A stretch of 64,000 bases of DNA, from positions 69,996,217 to 70,060,216 of the forward strand of contig CM048841.1 of assembly GCA_026545765.1 (NCBI GenBank). The letters run 5' to 3'. The position numbers and the translations under genes are program-made. The notes beneath the pieces were generated by a model, which was given only the letters and a program-made list of their open reading frames with translations, searched no databases and was not told the origin of the DNA. This document shows, piece after piece, positions 32,757 through 46,863 of this stretch. How positions within the stretch are numbered: the first letter of the stretch is position 1; every line of letters starts with the position of its first letter. The DNA comes from Plantago major. Its lineage: Eukaryota > Streptophyta > Magnoliopsida > Lamiales > Plantaginaceae.

Positions 32757-35700
32757 TATTATTTTTTTTTTTGGAACGAAGAACTTGTCTTATTACTCTA
32801 AAACAATGTTCGTACATTTAAGGGCTGACAAAGTGTCCAAGCCCAAAACCTGCTACTACAAGTAAAGACTGAAAAATACAAGGAGTTCTTAAGTTTAATT
32901 AAGGTGCAATGATGTAGCCGCTTCTTCTGCATCAGATCCGGACTTCAATCACTGAGCGTAGTAGATTATTGGTGTCGCAATCTCTTTGTTGAAACAGTTT
33001 TTCATTCCTAGCAATCCAAATATGATATATGATTTCCGCCATTAGAGCTCGGAAGACATATGCATGCCCTCCTTTTCCTCGAGCCATGCAAAACCGGATG
33101 ACGGTTTGCCATGCGCAAGTAAAGTCTCAGCCATTGTAATCCACCTTTCACAATCGCATATGTTATAGGACATTGGAAGAATAGATGTTCTATGGTTTCC
33201 GTATCCCCACAGAAACTGCAGGCCCCATCCATGTGAATCTCAAAGAAAGCCAATCTATCTTTTGTTGCCAATCTCCGGTGAAGTGTTAGCCAAAGTATAA
33301 AAATAGCCTTCGATCGAGCAGGATTCCGGCTAATCAAATCACACCACTCTACCTTTGTCGGACAATTCCTAAAGATTTGGTAAGCCTTGCGCACAGAGAA
33401 TCTGTCCCTTGCCAATTGTTCACGCCATTCCTGTGTGTGTTGTAAAGTCCCACGAATCTTAAGTATAGCTTTAATCATAGAGGAACTGCATAGGGGAGCT
33501 GACCACTCCTCCCACGATTGATTCTTGATGTAGTAGCTATGTATCCATCGAACCCATAGGGAATCGGCCTTCGTTTGAATTTTCCACATGAGATTAGCAA
33601 TCAGAGCTTTATTCCATTCTGGCAAGGCGATGATATTCAGACAACCACAACTCCGAGGAGCACATACCTGTTCCCACGACACCAGAGCTTTCTTGTAATT
33701 CCCATCCTTCCCACTCCATAGGAAGCTACGGAAAATGCGTTGAATATGATCAAGAACCCTTTTTGGGAAGGGGAAAACCTGTAACCAATAAGCCGTGATG
33801 GAGGTAATGACACTGCGAATCAGCTGCTCACGGCCAGCATAACTTAGTAGTCTAGTCGTCCAGTGCTTCATCCTACTCAGAATCCGATCAAATAGGGGTT
33901 GGTATTGAGCAACAATGAGCTTCTTATGTGATAATGGCACGCCAAGATAGCGAACTGGAAGGCTGCCGACAATGAAACCCGTGGCAGCAAGTATTTGCTG
34001 CCTAGTTGACGCCACCATGCTACCATAGTAGACCTTCATCTTGGCTACATTGGCACGCAAACCAGTAGCATCCGAGAAGTGATTAAATTTCTCCATACTC
34101 AACTGAACCGACTTCAACTTAACCGACTTCAAATCCCCACGCATAAAGAGCATTATATGCAGCTTTTCACACTTAGGATGGAAATTAAATTCAGGAATAG
34201 TTCTCAAACTCTTTAAACACCGGTGAAGATATTCCATAACCAATACAAAGAGATATGGAGATAATGGATCACCTTGATGCAGGCCCCTTCGTGCTTTAAG
34301 TAGTTTTGACGGCACCCCATTAATCGAGTATTTATACGATACCGTCGTGACACAACACATGATCCAGCGCACGAACTGAACTGGCAAACCCAGTTCTTTC
34401 ATAATCACTTCCAGAGCATCCCACTCCACTGTGTCATAGGCCTTATGCATATCCATCTGTAGCATGCATCTAGGCGAAATATTCTTCCTGCTATAGCCCT
34501 TTACAAGTTCCTGAGCAAGTAGATGTTATCTTGAATCACCTTTCCCGGTAAGAAGGCCGATTGGCTATCATCCACAATGCTATTAATCACCTTTCCCAGC
34601 CGTGAAGTGATTATTTTTGAAATAATCTTATACATTGTCGTGCAACAAGCAATGGGTCTCATATCTCGTAACTTAACTGCCTCCAGAGTCTTCGGAATCA
34701 ATGTAACTAGTGTGCAATTCAGGGCAGGGTATAATCGAGAGGTGTCAAAGAAATCCAGCACTGCATCATACACATCCTTCCCAATCGTGTGCCACGCCTT
34801 TTTAAAAAAGTACGCATTGAAACCATCAATTCCCGGGGCTTTCAGATCACCAATATCCTTTAGTGCACTAAAAATTCCCTATCTCCATGACATAATCGAT
34901 TCTCCAATCTGTTATATTCAATATTCACTCCTGCACGCCTACTGACTGAATTGCCAACCAACCAGGAGTAGAAATCAAGAATCTCTCCTTCGAATTCTGA
35001 AGCACGGGTTAGAATGCGCCCATCATCAGTCTCCAGTTTACGTAACCCAGTCCTTATGTTCTTTTCTTTCACCTGCGCATGGAAGAAGGCCGAGTTTTCA
35101 TCTCCCGATTTTATCCAGTCCACCTTCGACTTTTGACGCATAATCTGCTCATCAATATCTTACCATTGTTCCAGTTCCAGTGCATTTTCCCTGATTTGGC
35201 GAATGAGGTTAGAGTCAAACTTGTCCGTGCGTAATTGTTCCTGTCTGTGCTGCAGTTGATCTCGAAGTTGCGCAATTCGGAGTCCAGTACCACTGATTCG
35301 CTTATTCAGGCCCCTTACGATCGGTGGAGCTGCTATTGGACGACTTCAATTGCTTCTCCAAGTCTACCGGTTTGAGGGTTAACCCGGCAAAGTGTCAGAT
35401 ATTTTTTGGGGCTGTTCCACACGACATTTAGGAAGAGATACGACAGGTCACGGACTTCGGTGTGGGTAGGCTTCCGTTTCGCTATTTAGGGGTGCCTCTT
35501 ACAAGTAAGAAACTCACTATTGCTCAATGCCAACCCTTGATTGATAAGCTTGTGGCGAGGATACGACATTGGAGTGCTAAGTTATTGAGCTATGGCGGCC
35601 GTTTACAACTAATAAAGAGTGTACTCTTTGCTGTTACGAATTATTGGCTCCAATGCGGCCCACTGCCGAACGGGATTTTACACACCATTGAGTCCATCTG

Positions 35701-36957
35701 TAGAACTTTCCTCTGGTCAAACAACGAAACAATCACTAGGAAATCCCCGGTGGCTTGGGAAAAGGTATGCCTTCCTAGAAAACAAGGTGGGCTGCAGGTT
35801 ATTGACTTGATAGTGTGGAGCAAAGCATGCTTACTGAAATTACTGTGGAATCTGTGTGGTAAACAGGATAGCCTATGGGTAAAATGGATTCATGTGTACT
35901 ATATGCCTCGAGACCAAATCCTAACACATCCAATACCTCTGACTAGCTCCTGGATCATGAAAGGCATCCTGAAGTGCAGATCGTTGATTCATAACAATAG
36001 AGCCTGGACGAATATGCAAATCCTACCAAAATACAAGACCAGCATCATGTGTACAACGTTGCAAGGCGATCTGCCGGAGGTGTTTTGGAACACTTTATTG
36101 CGGGGAACACTCGCACGACCGAGGGCACGAATGATTACTTGGTTAGCATGTCATGGCCGGCTGGCCACGAGAGACAGACTATGCCGTTTCGGCCTCATCG
36201 CGAATAACGGCTGCTGCTTCTGCTCGAATGTTGAGACACAGGAGCACCTGCTCTTTGATTGTACTACCACACAGACAATTTGGAAAGAGGTTTTGCGATG
36301 GCTGAAGGTCCAACACCACCCGAGTGGTTGGTCGACTGAACTATCGTGGATTGTCCAAGTTAGCAAGGGTAAAAACTGAAAGTGTCAGATACTCAAGGTA
36401 GCGTTTCTGGAAACAGTCTACGAGGTGTGGAAACATAGGAACAATGTTTGTTTCAATAATGTTGATAGGAGCTTATCTATTGCACAACATATTATTGATG
36501 TAGTGATTTATAGAGCATGGTTGGTACCTAGATTATGTCCCCATGTTGGGCGACTAATGCTGAGTTAGGATTGTTAGTTGCTCATGACTTCTACAGGCTG
36601 GATCGCTTCTGATCGCCTTTTGCTTTATACTGTTTTTGGAGTTTGATAATATATTCTCGTTCCAAAAAAAAACTGGTTGTAAGCTTTTCAATTTTTTCCA
36701 CACCCGTTCTTGAGGTAGGTACAGTCCCTGCCCTCTCCATGAAGCCGCCACTTCGTCTCTAAAATCATCAAACTGAGTGATGAAGTTGATGAATCGAAAG
36801 CAAGAACGTTTTACCTGGATGTTTAAGTAATTTCTAAATTGCAGAGGGGAGTGGTCTGATAACCCTGGCACCAAGACCTCTATATCAACATTCGGATTCG
36901 TTTGAAACCACTCAGCGTTTCCAATAGCTCTATCAATGCGAGAGTAAATAGTGCCAT
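32757..36957 (-). mobile_element. LINE A (L1-type), 5' truncated, with 11-bp TSD
   Basis: The minus-strand element has its poly(A) tail as a T-run at 32760-32772. Target duplication GTTCAAATTAT occurs at 32746-32756 and 36958-36968. Coding from right to left: end of the endonuclease (36554-36950; SRIDRAIGNAEWF, VPGLSDHSPLQF); N-terminal RT (35111-35293, 34860-35141, 34501-34773); RT palm and thumb with zf-RVT (33008-34465), ending about 32938. The RT palm contains MDMHKAYDTVEWDALE and GLHQGDPLSPYLFVLVMEYL, but the FADD catalytic block expected after KCEKLHIM is absent. The interruption at 35311-36672 is LINE B. The element cannot be active. Confidence 0.9.
35311..36672 (+). mobile_element. 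LINE B, 5'-truncated, inserted in LINE A
   Basis: Plus strand. Reading starts just after where FADD would be (LLLDDFNCFSKSTGLRVNPA), then RLPFRYLGVPLTSKKLTIAQ, thumb and zf-RVT (HGRLATRDRLCRFGLIANNG then C-C-F-C...H-L-L-F-D-C), with a frameshift near 36379 and a stop about 36567. It ends in A9 at 36664-36672. It splits LINE A between the residues SLQPV and LNKRIS. No clear target duplication is visible at the junctions. Non-autonomous and dead. Confidence 0.88.
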
Positions 36958-36968
36958 GTTCAAATTAT

Positions 36969-38040
36969 GTTAATGGAGGTAAAGAGCTCCATTAATTAAT
37001 GGGGCCCAATTTGGACGACTCCATTTAAGCGGTTTGTTAGACCCCGGTGGTCTCACCATCTCACTGTAGCAGTGGGACCCACAGTGTGATGCTAAAAACT
37101 ACCGACACTTTAACATTGAAAAAGAATAATAAATAAAAGGAAAAAAATACATCGCACCATGGAAGAAGCTTCCATGGCCGGCCGATCTTGGCCATGGAAG
37201 CTCAATATAGTGGAGCTTCTGCCATGGAAGCTCCAGCAGAAATTCCTTCATTTTATTATTATTTTTTGAACTTCTTTTTTACTTTTTTCATTTTAATCCC
37301 ATTTTACTAAAATAGTTGTTTTTGAAAATTATATGGACAAAATGAGATTAATTTATAATTATTCAAAACAATGTGGTTCAATTGAAATTGATGGAAAGTA
37401 TTTTATTTTTAATTTTACCCATTAAAAATCTAAAATTGCAAAGTGACACGTGTCACTTAATTAAGATGCCACGGGTCAACCGGGGAGGGGGTGCCCTATT
37501 GTGACACGTGTCACTTAATTTTCCCTTATTTTAGTAATTAGGATCGGAATTAGAAATGACAATGGTTAGGGATGGGCTTTTTTGAGGCCTTATCCAGGCC
37601 TGCTTAATTTTGTGAGACCCATGGCCCAGAGGCAGGCCTAAATGTTGGGCCCGAAACTGATACGGGCCGGCCTCCGAGCCCAATCATTAGTATTTTTTTT
37701 GGTTAGTTATAAATTATTGTTTATTAATTATTATTCATATGTATCATTTTATTTTTCATTTCCTTACTCAATAACCACATTTATTTTTCTTTCATTTCAA
37801 GTTTTTAAAATGAATATTCTTTATCATCTTATTTTAATGATTAATATACTATATTATAAAATTATACTAATTTAAATAGTCGAACATGCTTACATAGCTT
37901 TTCCTCACAACTTCACAGTTTAGATCGAAGATGTACTAATGCCATTTCCCTAAGATCCAAGAATTCCGAAGCACTTGCAAACAAGGATAATAATATGAAA
38001 GGAAAGAAGTTTATTACCGATCGAATGGACGGACTAGGAA
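36969..38040. other. AT-rich intergenic DNA with palindromes
   Basis: It holds short inverted CCATGGAAGCT words at 37160-37230 and two copies of a G-box palindrome (GTGACACGTGTCACTTAATT at 37443-37462 and 37501-37520). No gene seen. Confidence 0.4.
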
Positions 38041-38622
38041 TTGGCTCCGAGGGGTTCTAAATTTAACAAGCTGAAGATCTGGAGCGGACGTGTATTGGAG
38101 AATGGAGTCGGTTTTCCGGTCCTGCTGTTCCTATCTAGTACAGATGTATGTTGCAGTGATGTGCCGGGTTATTGTTTTACTGAACGGACTATGAAATGTG
38201 GATGTCTGTGGCTAGATATATCAAGTATTGTGGCTGTTTTAGTGATGTTTGTTTTCTGGATTGAAACTTCTTTACTTTCTTCAAAACACAAAAGAGAACT
38301 TACGGGAGTTTAAGTACTGTGGCTATGGTTGATGAATGCTGCTAGTTGATCTGAGAAATGGATTAGAGTACGTACTGGTCTGACTTGAACAGATTGGCAG
38401 GTGGAGTTGTTTGAGGTTTAAGTCTTCCTATATTCTAGGTTTGCTGTGTGTCTGTATTGGTTTGCTGTGAGTTTGTATTAGTAAGCTATTGGGCCAGTGT
38501 GTTGTTGTTTCTGTTGAAGGTTTAGTTTGGTCTTTCCAAGGCAAAGAATTCTGATATGTATTTGTTAGCACTCCCGGTGCTTTGATGAAGGAATAAACTT
38601 TTAATTGTTTAAAAAAAAAAAA
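38041..38622 (+). mobile_element. Probable 3' end of a poly(A) retroelement
   Basis: The end AGCACTCCCGGTGCTTTGAT..., then AATAAACTTTTAATTG and an A-run at about 38609-38622, resembles the 3' UTR and tail of plant LINEs. The frame at 38041-38313 (MAPRGSKFNKLKIWSG) has no recognised family. The coding part is missing or too decayed. Confidence 0.4.
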
Positions 38623-41145
38623 AATTGTTGCTATGGTTGTTGAACTGGAGACTGGAGTTGTAGGCATTTACTTTCAAACTGCCGGAAATGTGCATGTTGA
38701 ATAGTTTTCAACATTGCTAAAAGAAGCCACTGCCATGCAAATTAATAAATTTTATTACACTAACCTCCCCTCTATATACCCGTAATTACAATTCAATCCA
38801 CCCCAAACTCATTTTTCATATTTCACACCCTTCCGTTACTCAACGCTTCAGTACTTTGACAAAAAAAGTAAAAATAAAAAGAGTAAATATTATATTTATA
38901 AAATCTAAATATATATTTATTTGAACGTCGATTATTAGTATTTTATAATTAAAAATTACAACCAAATCCTTATAACATAGTATCAGATTCTTCAAAAGTT
39001 GACCTATAATTCAGATTCACCATGTTGGGACGAAATTGAAATTTTATTAAGCTAGCTCAACTCAACCACAAACCATCACCAAAGGTTGGCCGGGTCCTAA
39101 CTTTCAAGGTCGTCGGCCGGACATACATGTATGAATTTTCGACAGGAGTTTGGTAAATATTATTGCCTCATTCCCTTTTAAAACTTTTCATTTTGACTTT
39201 TTCGATTTTGATTACAAATTATTTTTCAACTATAATAGTTAAATCTTGCTTTAAAAAAACGTATATTATGAAATATTACTTCTTTATTTTAATTTTATGA
39301 TTTTATAAATTTTTTTTACCATTATAGTGTGAGTGGAGTTTGAAGAGTGTTGAGAAATTCTAATATTTTAAGTTGGTTTTCTTCTTTATTTAATTGAATC
39401 CCTTACCTTAGGAAGAGATATATAATGTATACCTAGAGTCCTAGAAGTTCAAAAGTCTTATTGCCAAAAATGGCATGCAGGTCTAGAGTCTCTAGACTCG
39501 TTTTATTTGTTGCCATGTTTGAGCAAGTAAAACTTAGTTCTCCAACAATCCATTAATTTTTATTCATTCTTGTTTGGACTAGCATTTTATTCATTTTAGA
39601 CCATTTATGTTATCAGCCATGTTAGTTGTTACTCCGTCTATTGATATGCTATTTCAGTGAAATTAAAATTTATATGCAAAATCATGAAAAAAAGTTTCTT
39701 TGATTTTAATTAAAAAGCAATCTATTATTTAACAAATCTCCTGGCTCCTCTATATCGTATTTCCATGTGAACTAATTAAATTAAAATGGATCGACAACCA
39801 TAATTATGGCTATAGCCATTAATTAACAATTTTTTTTAAAGAAGATAAATTTATTGCATAACGAGATTCAGCTATAAACACAAGAAGTGTCTCTATTGAA
39901 AACTTCCCAATAGCCATTAACAATATAATTATATTACAAAGTTTTACTAAAAGTATTGGTGTATCTATTAACTTTCTAAAGGACTTTGAACGTGTCAGTA
40001 TTTAGATCCTCCTGGAATTCTAATTCAGGGACTTTCAACTTTTAGTGCTAATCTTATTTCGCATATACGTACCTTCAACTTACTCAATTTCACAAACAAA
40101 TTAAATATTATGTAATCCGTCCCGTTAAATTTGTCTCAGTTTGAACTTTTCCAATCAACAATCTCCGACTTTAACTTGGAATTAATCTTTAACTGTAAAT
40201 GAAAAATATTCAATTACATTTTATAATCTAGGTTAAAAAATTTTAAATTTTCATTTTATGATCTTATTAAATTATTTACTACTATTACTTTAAGAGAGTT
40301 TTTTTTTTATCAAAATAGAAAAACAGCTGGTCGAAAAATGTAAAGTTTTAAAAGTATGGAATAATATATAAGAAATTGCGTGTTTAATATATATTATCGG
40401 ATTATTAGAATTCATAAGGTGGTTGAATAACAAATAACCTATAGGTGCATGCCAATAGGAGGATCATGGATCGAGCACTAATTGTGGTGTAATCAATTTC
40501 AAACGGAGTGTTAAGTTAGTTCATACATTGCGTATTACATGCAGAGATTTTGGGCCGGGCTGGAAATATGGACTGACTGAAGAGAAGAACAAAGTATACA
40601 TGAAGATAATGGACGACAAATTAACAAAAGAACTGATCAACTAATGCAGAATGACAGCATGAACTAACGAAGGTAAGTAAATATGTAATCTATCTGACAT
40701 ATTACTCCTTCAACGTACTCAATTTAACAATTAACTTAATTTATTAAATATATAGTATTCTATCCGTCACGTCCGTTAAGGTTGACTTTTTCCGATCAAC
40801 AATCTCTAACTTTCACTACGAATTAATCTTAAACCGTAAACGTAAAATGTTTAATTAAATTATATAATGAAATTTTAGATTAAAACTTCTTAAATTTTTC
40901 AATATATGATTTTAATAAATTATTTACGTACTATCATATATAGTCTAGATGTCATTTCTGATCAAAACAGAAAAATAGATGATCGAAGAAAGTTAGAATG
41001 AATGGATTAATATATAAGAAACTGCATGTTTAATACTTCCTCCGCCCCATAAATAACTTCACTTTTACAATTTTTGGTGTTCTAAACAAAACTTTTCATT
41101 TCCTTTTTTGACAATCATTCATCCAACTTTAACATTAGATTTACT
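38623..41145. other. AT-rich intergenic region with decayed Stowaway-like MITE copies
   Basis: No gene. Segments at about 40120-40335 and 40755-40990 both carry words of one MITE family (CAACAATCTCCGACTTT / CAACAATCTCTAACTTT, GAATTAATCTT, GGTCGAAAAATG). A CTTCCTCCGCCCCATAA start at 41037 is Stowaway-like but without a recognised partner end. Confidence 0.45.
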
Positions 41146-41154
41146 CAAAAGTAG

Positions 41155-42719
41155 AGAATCAATTGCCAAAATAGACTTCTACCAAAAACTATATCCCAAA
41201 CTAGCATTCTACAAAATATTTTCTTTTATAGCCTTCTTTGCCACATGAGATGCCATGTAGATAACGAAATGTCACAAAAGCCAACTTAAAGTGTCACAAA
41301 ATCATCTATACTATTATCCTAATCAAACACAACTAGGTAGTTATTACTCCCAAAATAGAAGTTACATAGAAAATGATAAACACAAACCTCCATTAACCGT
41401 TCCTTAAATACAAAAACCAATGAAAATAGTCCATCCTACTACCTAAGGGGTCCAAATAATTTTCCATTAAACCTCATCTACATTTACAAAACCAACCATT
41501 AACCTATCATTTAATCCAAATATTTTACTATCATATACAATATATAGATTTCAATTTATGTTAATTTTAAAATGTCAAAGTAAAAATGATTCACGTGAAC
41601 AAATTATTTTCCTTGAGAAATTTCAAAACTCGAAATTATAAAAAAGGTATCACACGGGTACCCGCGTGTCAGCGATACTAGTTTAACAAAAGCCAACTTA
41701 AAGTTTCATTGAAGAATATAAATTTCACGTACAATTATAATCTATAGTAATCAAAATATTTAAAATGTTTAATTAATTAGTAATCTTACGAAAATTAAGA
41801 TATAGTAGTGGTGTACTAAATTCTACTATTAAAAATCCATCCGTATTAATCGAGTCAAACAATAAATATGAATTATAACCCCAAGAATTTCCTTTAAATA
41901 AATCCAGGAATTATCGAAAAATTTTAAAAAAAATAATTAAAAGAGAAATAGCACGCAAAATCTCTTAGTTAATAAATAGTACCAAACCCTCTAAGTTCCC
42001 ATAAAAGTCTGAATCAAACCGGCTCACTTGTATAAATAAGTTAATTCTTAACTAACAATTTTAGTTTTTCTTTTAAATTATACATAGAGAATTTTTATGT
42101 ATTTCTTTTATTATTAAACTAAAATTAAGAATTTAATGCGTGTGTAAATTATTTAAATAAAATGAAGCTTTACTTTGACTTGATAATTTTTTAAAATATT
42201 TTTCTAGAGTTTATTTGGTTTCAAACTTTTTTACTTTACTTTGACGGGCATTCCACCATTAGTAACTAGTGAATAAAATAATGTGAGGCGATTTCATGCG
42301 GGGTTTCTTAATTTCATAGAAACTATTATAAAGTTCAAAATAAATTAAAAACCACTATAAGATTTAGTGATTTTCATAATGTATAAAAGAATGGAAAAAA
42401 ATTATTTTAATAAATGAACATTTCTCGGTATATAACAAAAAGAAACTTTAATTTGGAGAGGATGAAGTAGTAATATATGAAAATTGTACTATTTTTCTAA
42501 TTTATGCGCGAAAGAATTCAAGATGAACAAGTAAAAAATAATGCACAATGCTAGGCATAAATAGTGGAGAAGTTGAATATATGAAACATAAAGTAAATAA
42601 AAAAAAGAATTAACTAGGCATCCTATGTGTAAAAGAAGAGGTTATATAGGGATTTATAATTTAAAGAAGGCTAGTATGGGATATATTTTTTTGTGGAAGT
42701 CTATTTTGGCAATTCATTC
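41155..42719. mobile_element. Putative Mutator-like element with imperfect 9-bp TSD
   Basis: Left arm GAATCAATTGCCAAAATAGA... and inverted right arm GAATGAATTGCCAAAATAGA... match over about 90 bp (CTTCTACCAAAAACTATATC versus CTTCCACAAAAAAATATATC). Flanks are CAAAAGTAG (41146-41154) and CAAAAGTAA (42720-42728), an 8-of-9 match. No transposase frame. It contains the Helitron-like element at 41305-41681. Confidence 0.55.
41305..41681 (+). mobile_element. Short non-autonomous Helitron
   Basis: It starts TCTATACTATTATCCTAATC after an A and ends with a hairpin (ACACGGGTACCCGCGTGT) followed 9 nt later by CTAG, next to a T. 5'-TC, 3' hairpin plus CTRR and insertion between A and T are the Helitron rules. 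377 bp, no Rep/helicase. An 18-bp word CAAAAGCCAACTTAAAGT lies just outside both ends (about 41275 and 41687). Confidence 0.65.
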
Positions 42720-42728
42720 CAAAAGTAA

Positions 42729-43619
42729 ACTACACTATATTTTATCTAAATTTCAACTTTAAAAATCAATTTGAAAGATCCACTAGTACTATTTTATCCA
42801 AAAGTAATATATATTTTATTTTGTCCATCCAAACACTTATATTTTCAACATTAGTATTTTTTTAATATTACAACAAGACTTGTATCGTTAACAACATAGA
42901 CGTTTTAATTAATAACGTGTATGATTTCATTGATAACATAGGTCATCTGTAGATAAGTTATTTACAGACCGTATCTTATAATAATACTTCGTTTCGTGTT
43001 TGCCTTAATACTTTAATTGGATTGTACAGAATTTACAAGTTTAATTGCATTACTATGTCAATTAAACTCACCACTGATCACTCACTTCTACATAGGCTAT
43101 GTAACAAATCCATAAAAAAAAAATTAACTCTAAATAAAATACAAATTTTACAACTCAAAGTAAAATTTAGTTAGTACTTATTAATTATAAATTAATTAAA
43201 ATTTGATTAATTAAAATTTTGTGGCAAACATCCAATATACTCCACTTTACTAAGAATGATACTCCTATATTCGAGAGGTCAAGTTTACTGATCAGAGAAA
43301 AAAGGGGTACAACTGCTAGGGTGAAAATGAAATGGGCGTGGTCGTTAATGAATCTCTAATAGATACCAGAGCTTCACAATAATTGCTGCTTTTGCTTTGG
43401 TCTGTGACTCTGAGCTTGTTCAATTCCAACAAATTTCAATTTAATGTTGGCAATTATGTTTTCCAGAAATGTGCGTGCTTGGGGGGCACTGTGTCTCTGC
43501 AAAAAGAATACAACTTAAAAGAAGTCATAGCATGCAAATAGTAGTATTAGCTAGATAATATCAACCCTTCTATAGATTTTTACGTACTTATATCCCCTAG
43601 ACCCCTACTGCTATTCTTA
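42729..43619. other. AT-rich intergenic spacer
   Basis: No frame or element recognised between the two Mutator-like elements. Confidence 0.4.
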
Positions 43620-45076
43620 TTTCACATAGACAAAGTCTAGGAAAAGGTAAGATTTTCCTTAAAGATAAGAAAGTCAAAATTTTTTTTGGTTTTTCGTGGT
43701 TTTTGGATTTTAGCGGTCTGACCGGCCGAATTTCTTAAAAACCGTCGAGACACACATTTTTCGTTATGCTTTTAATAGATTATGTTATGGTTTTAAGTTG
43801 TTAACATTGAAAGTTTCAGTTACAGTTTTAATGTATTTTTTTGCTAATGTTTTAAGAGATAATGTGGTGGTTTTAATGCGTCGATATTGTATGTTTCAAT
43901 TATAATTTTTAACCTCTTTTGTTAATTTTTTAAGAGATGGTGTAATGGTTTTATGGAGCTACATGATAGTTTTAAGATGATTTCTTATAGTTTTAAGTGA
44001 CAATCTAATATCATTAAACTAATATTAAACAAGTGTAAAAGTTTCAAGGATGCCATTAAAACATCAATAAACAACTTTAAAATAAGCTACTTGAAACATT
44101 CAGTCATCCAAAGGTTTTATAACATATATTCTCATAGGAAAAAAATTACAATAAAATTTCATTCGGTGTTTTTTGAGCAAATGCAAACTGAGCTGTTAAA
44201 ATAGGCTTTCGTCTTCCTGCCTTTTGTTGCTAGTGCTTGTTGCTTCAATACTGCAGCGACACCTTTGAGAAGCCTAGCATCAAATTTTTATCATCATCAT
44301 CTGCTTAAAAAATTCACTAACTGGGTTAAAACCATAACAACTCTCATCAAAACTATCACATTGTTGCTTAAAAATAAATAAGTAACATGCAACACAAGCT
44401 AAAAATAGTAACATCAATGCTTAAAACTATAACAGTGTATCTTAAAACTATAAAAAAGCAGAAACATGCACAACAAGCTAAAAACATTAACATTGATACA
44501 TAAAATCATAACACTGCATCTTAAAACTATAACAAAACATTTGCAAATACTCAAATCATAAATATTTCTCAGAAGTTAAAACAATAACGTTGTTTTTTAA
44601 AACAACAACAATATGTCTTAAAACTATAACATATGCGTTACAAACAATAACAGGCAGAAATATTCAACATAAGCTAAATATAGTAACATTAATGCTTAAA
44701 ACCATAACAGTGCATTTTAAAACTATAGCAATGCCTCTTAAATCTATAACAAAGCACGAACATGCAACACAGCTAAAAACAGTGATATTGATGCTTAAAA
44801 CCATAACAACGCGTCTTAAAACTATAACAAATCATTTGCAAAAAATCAAATCATAAATCAGAGGCTAAAAATACTAACGCGGCTTAAAACTACAATAATA
44901 GGTTTTGAAACTATAACATATGCACTAAAATGTCGGAAGCTTTGCTGTTCAATAAGATCTACATAGTCTATCTACTATACCATTAGGATCTACATAGTCT
45001 ATCTACGTACCATTAGGAATACTTCAACATCTAGTGGGAAAAAAAATCCAAAAATGATCAAATTAGGAGTCTACTT

Positions 45077-46140
<1,064 letters not shown>

Positions 46141-46215
46141 TAAGAAGCTTCGAGAGCTTAGTGATTATTTAAGTGTTCGTACTTAGTAAACCGCACCTTC
46201 GCCGGCTGAGGCCCC

Positions 46216-46350
46216 GGAGTTGAATCGAAGGACTCAAGAAGCTTCGAGAGCTCTGCGGTTGTTTCTTCATCGGCGGAGTTGAATTGAAGGACTCGAGAAG
46301 CTTCGAGAGCTCTCTGGTGGTTTCTTCATCGACGGAGTTGAATCGAAGGG
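46216..46350. repeat. 59-bp tandem repeat, two full units and part of a third
   Basis: GGAGTTGAATCGAAGGACTC starts at 46216, 46275 and (as GGAGTTGAATCGAAGGG) 46334, a strict 59-bp spacing. Each full unit includes AAGCTTCGAGAGCTCT and GTTTCTTCATCG. GC-rich sequence from 46380 to 46490 resembles gene 5' UTR material and may be captured host DNA. Confidence 0.75.
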
Positions 46351-46792
46351 TGAGCCATGAGGTGATTACTCCGTTGTCGGATTCGGTCTCCTGTTGAGGT
46401 GATTTGTGGTTTCATCCCTGCGGGGAGGATCGGCGGCGGAGCGAAGTTCGATCTACAGGAGATGGAGCTGGAGACGAGGAGAGAGAGGGAGGGGTTTCTC
46501 TCACTAAGTTTTTATAGAGAGAGAAAGATGGTTGAGTGGTTATGATTTTTTTAGGGAATGTGTGGTTTATTTGGGCTATTTATATAAAATCTACTGATCG
46601 GTTTGTAGTGTTTTTTACCGGTTCTTTATTGTAAAAACCGGATTTTTCTATAGATTAGGAAAATTTTACCTTTTACTATACTTACTCTTTCACATAACTC
46701 CCAACTTTCTCACATATCAACTTTCTCAATTTCACACTAAATTAGTAATTTATTAAATACGCCATGTCGTTACAAGATGAACAAATTTATTT

Positions 46793-46795
<3 letters not shown>

Positions 46796-46859
<64 letters not shown>
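46796..46859. repeat. TA microsatellite
   Basis: A perfect run of about 32 TA units, just outside the MULE. Confidence 0.95.
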
Positions 46860-46863
<4 letters not shown>

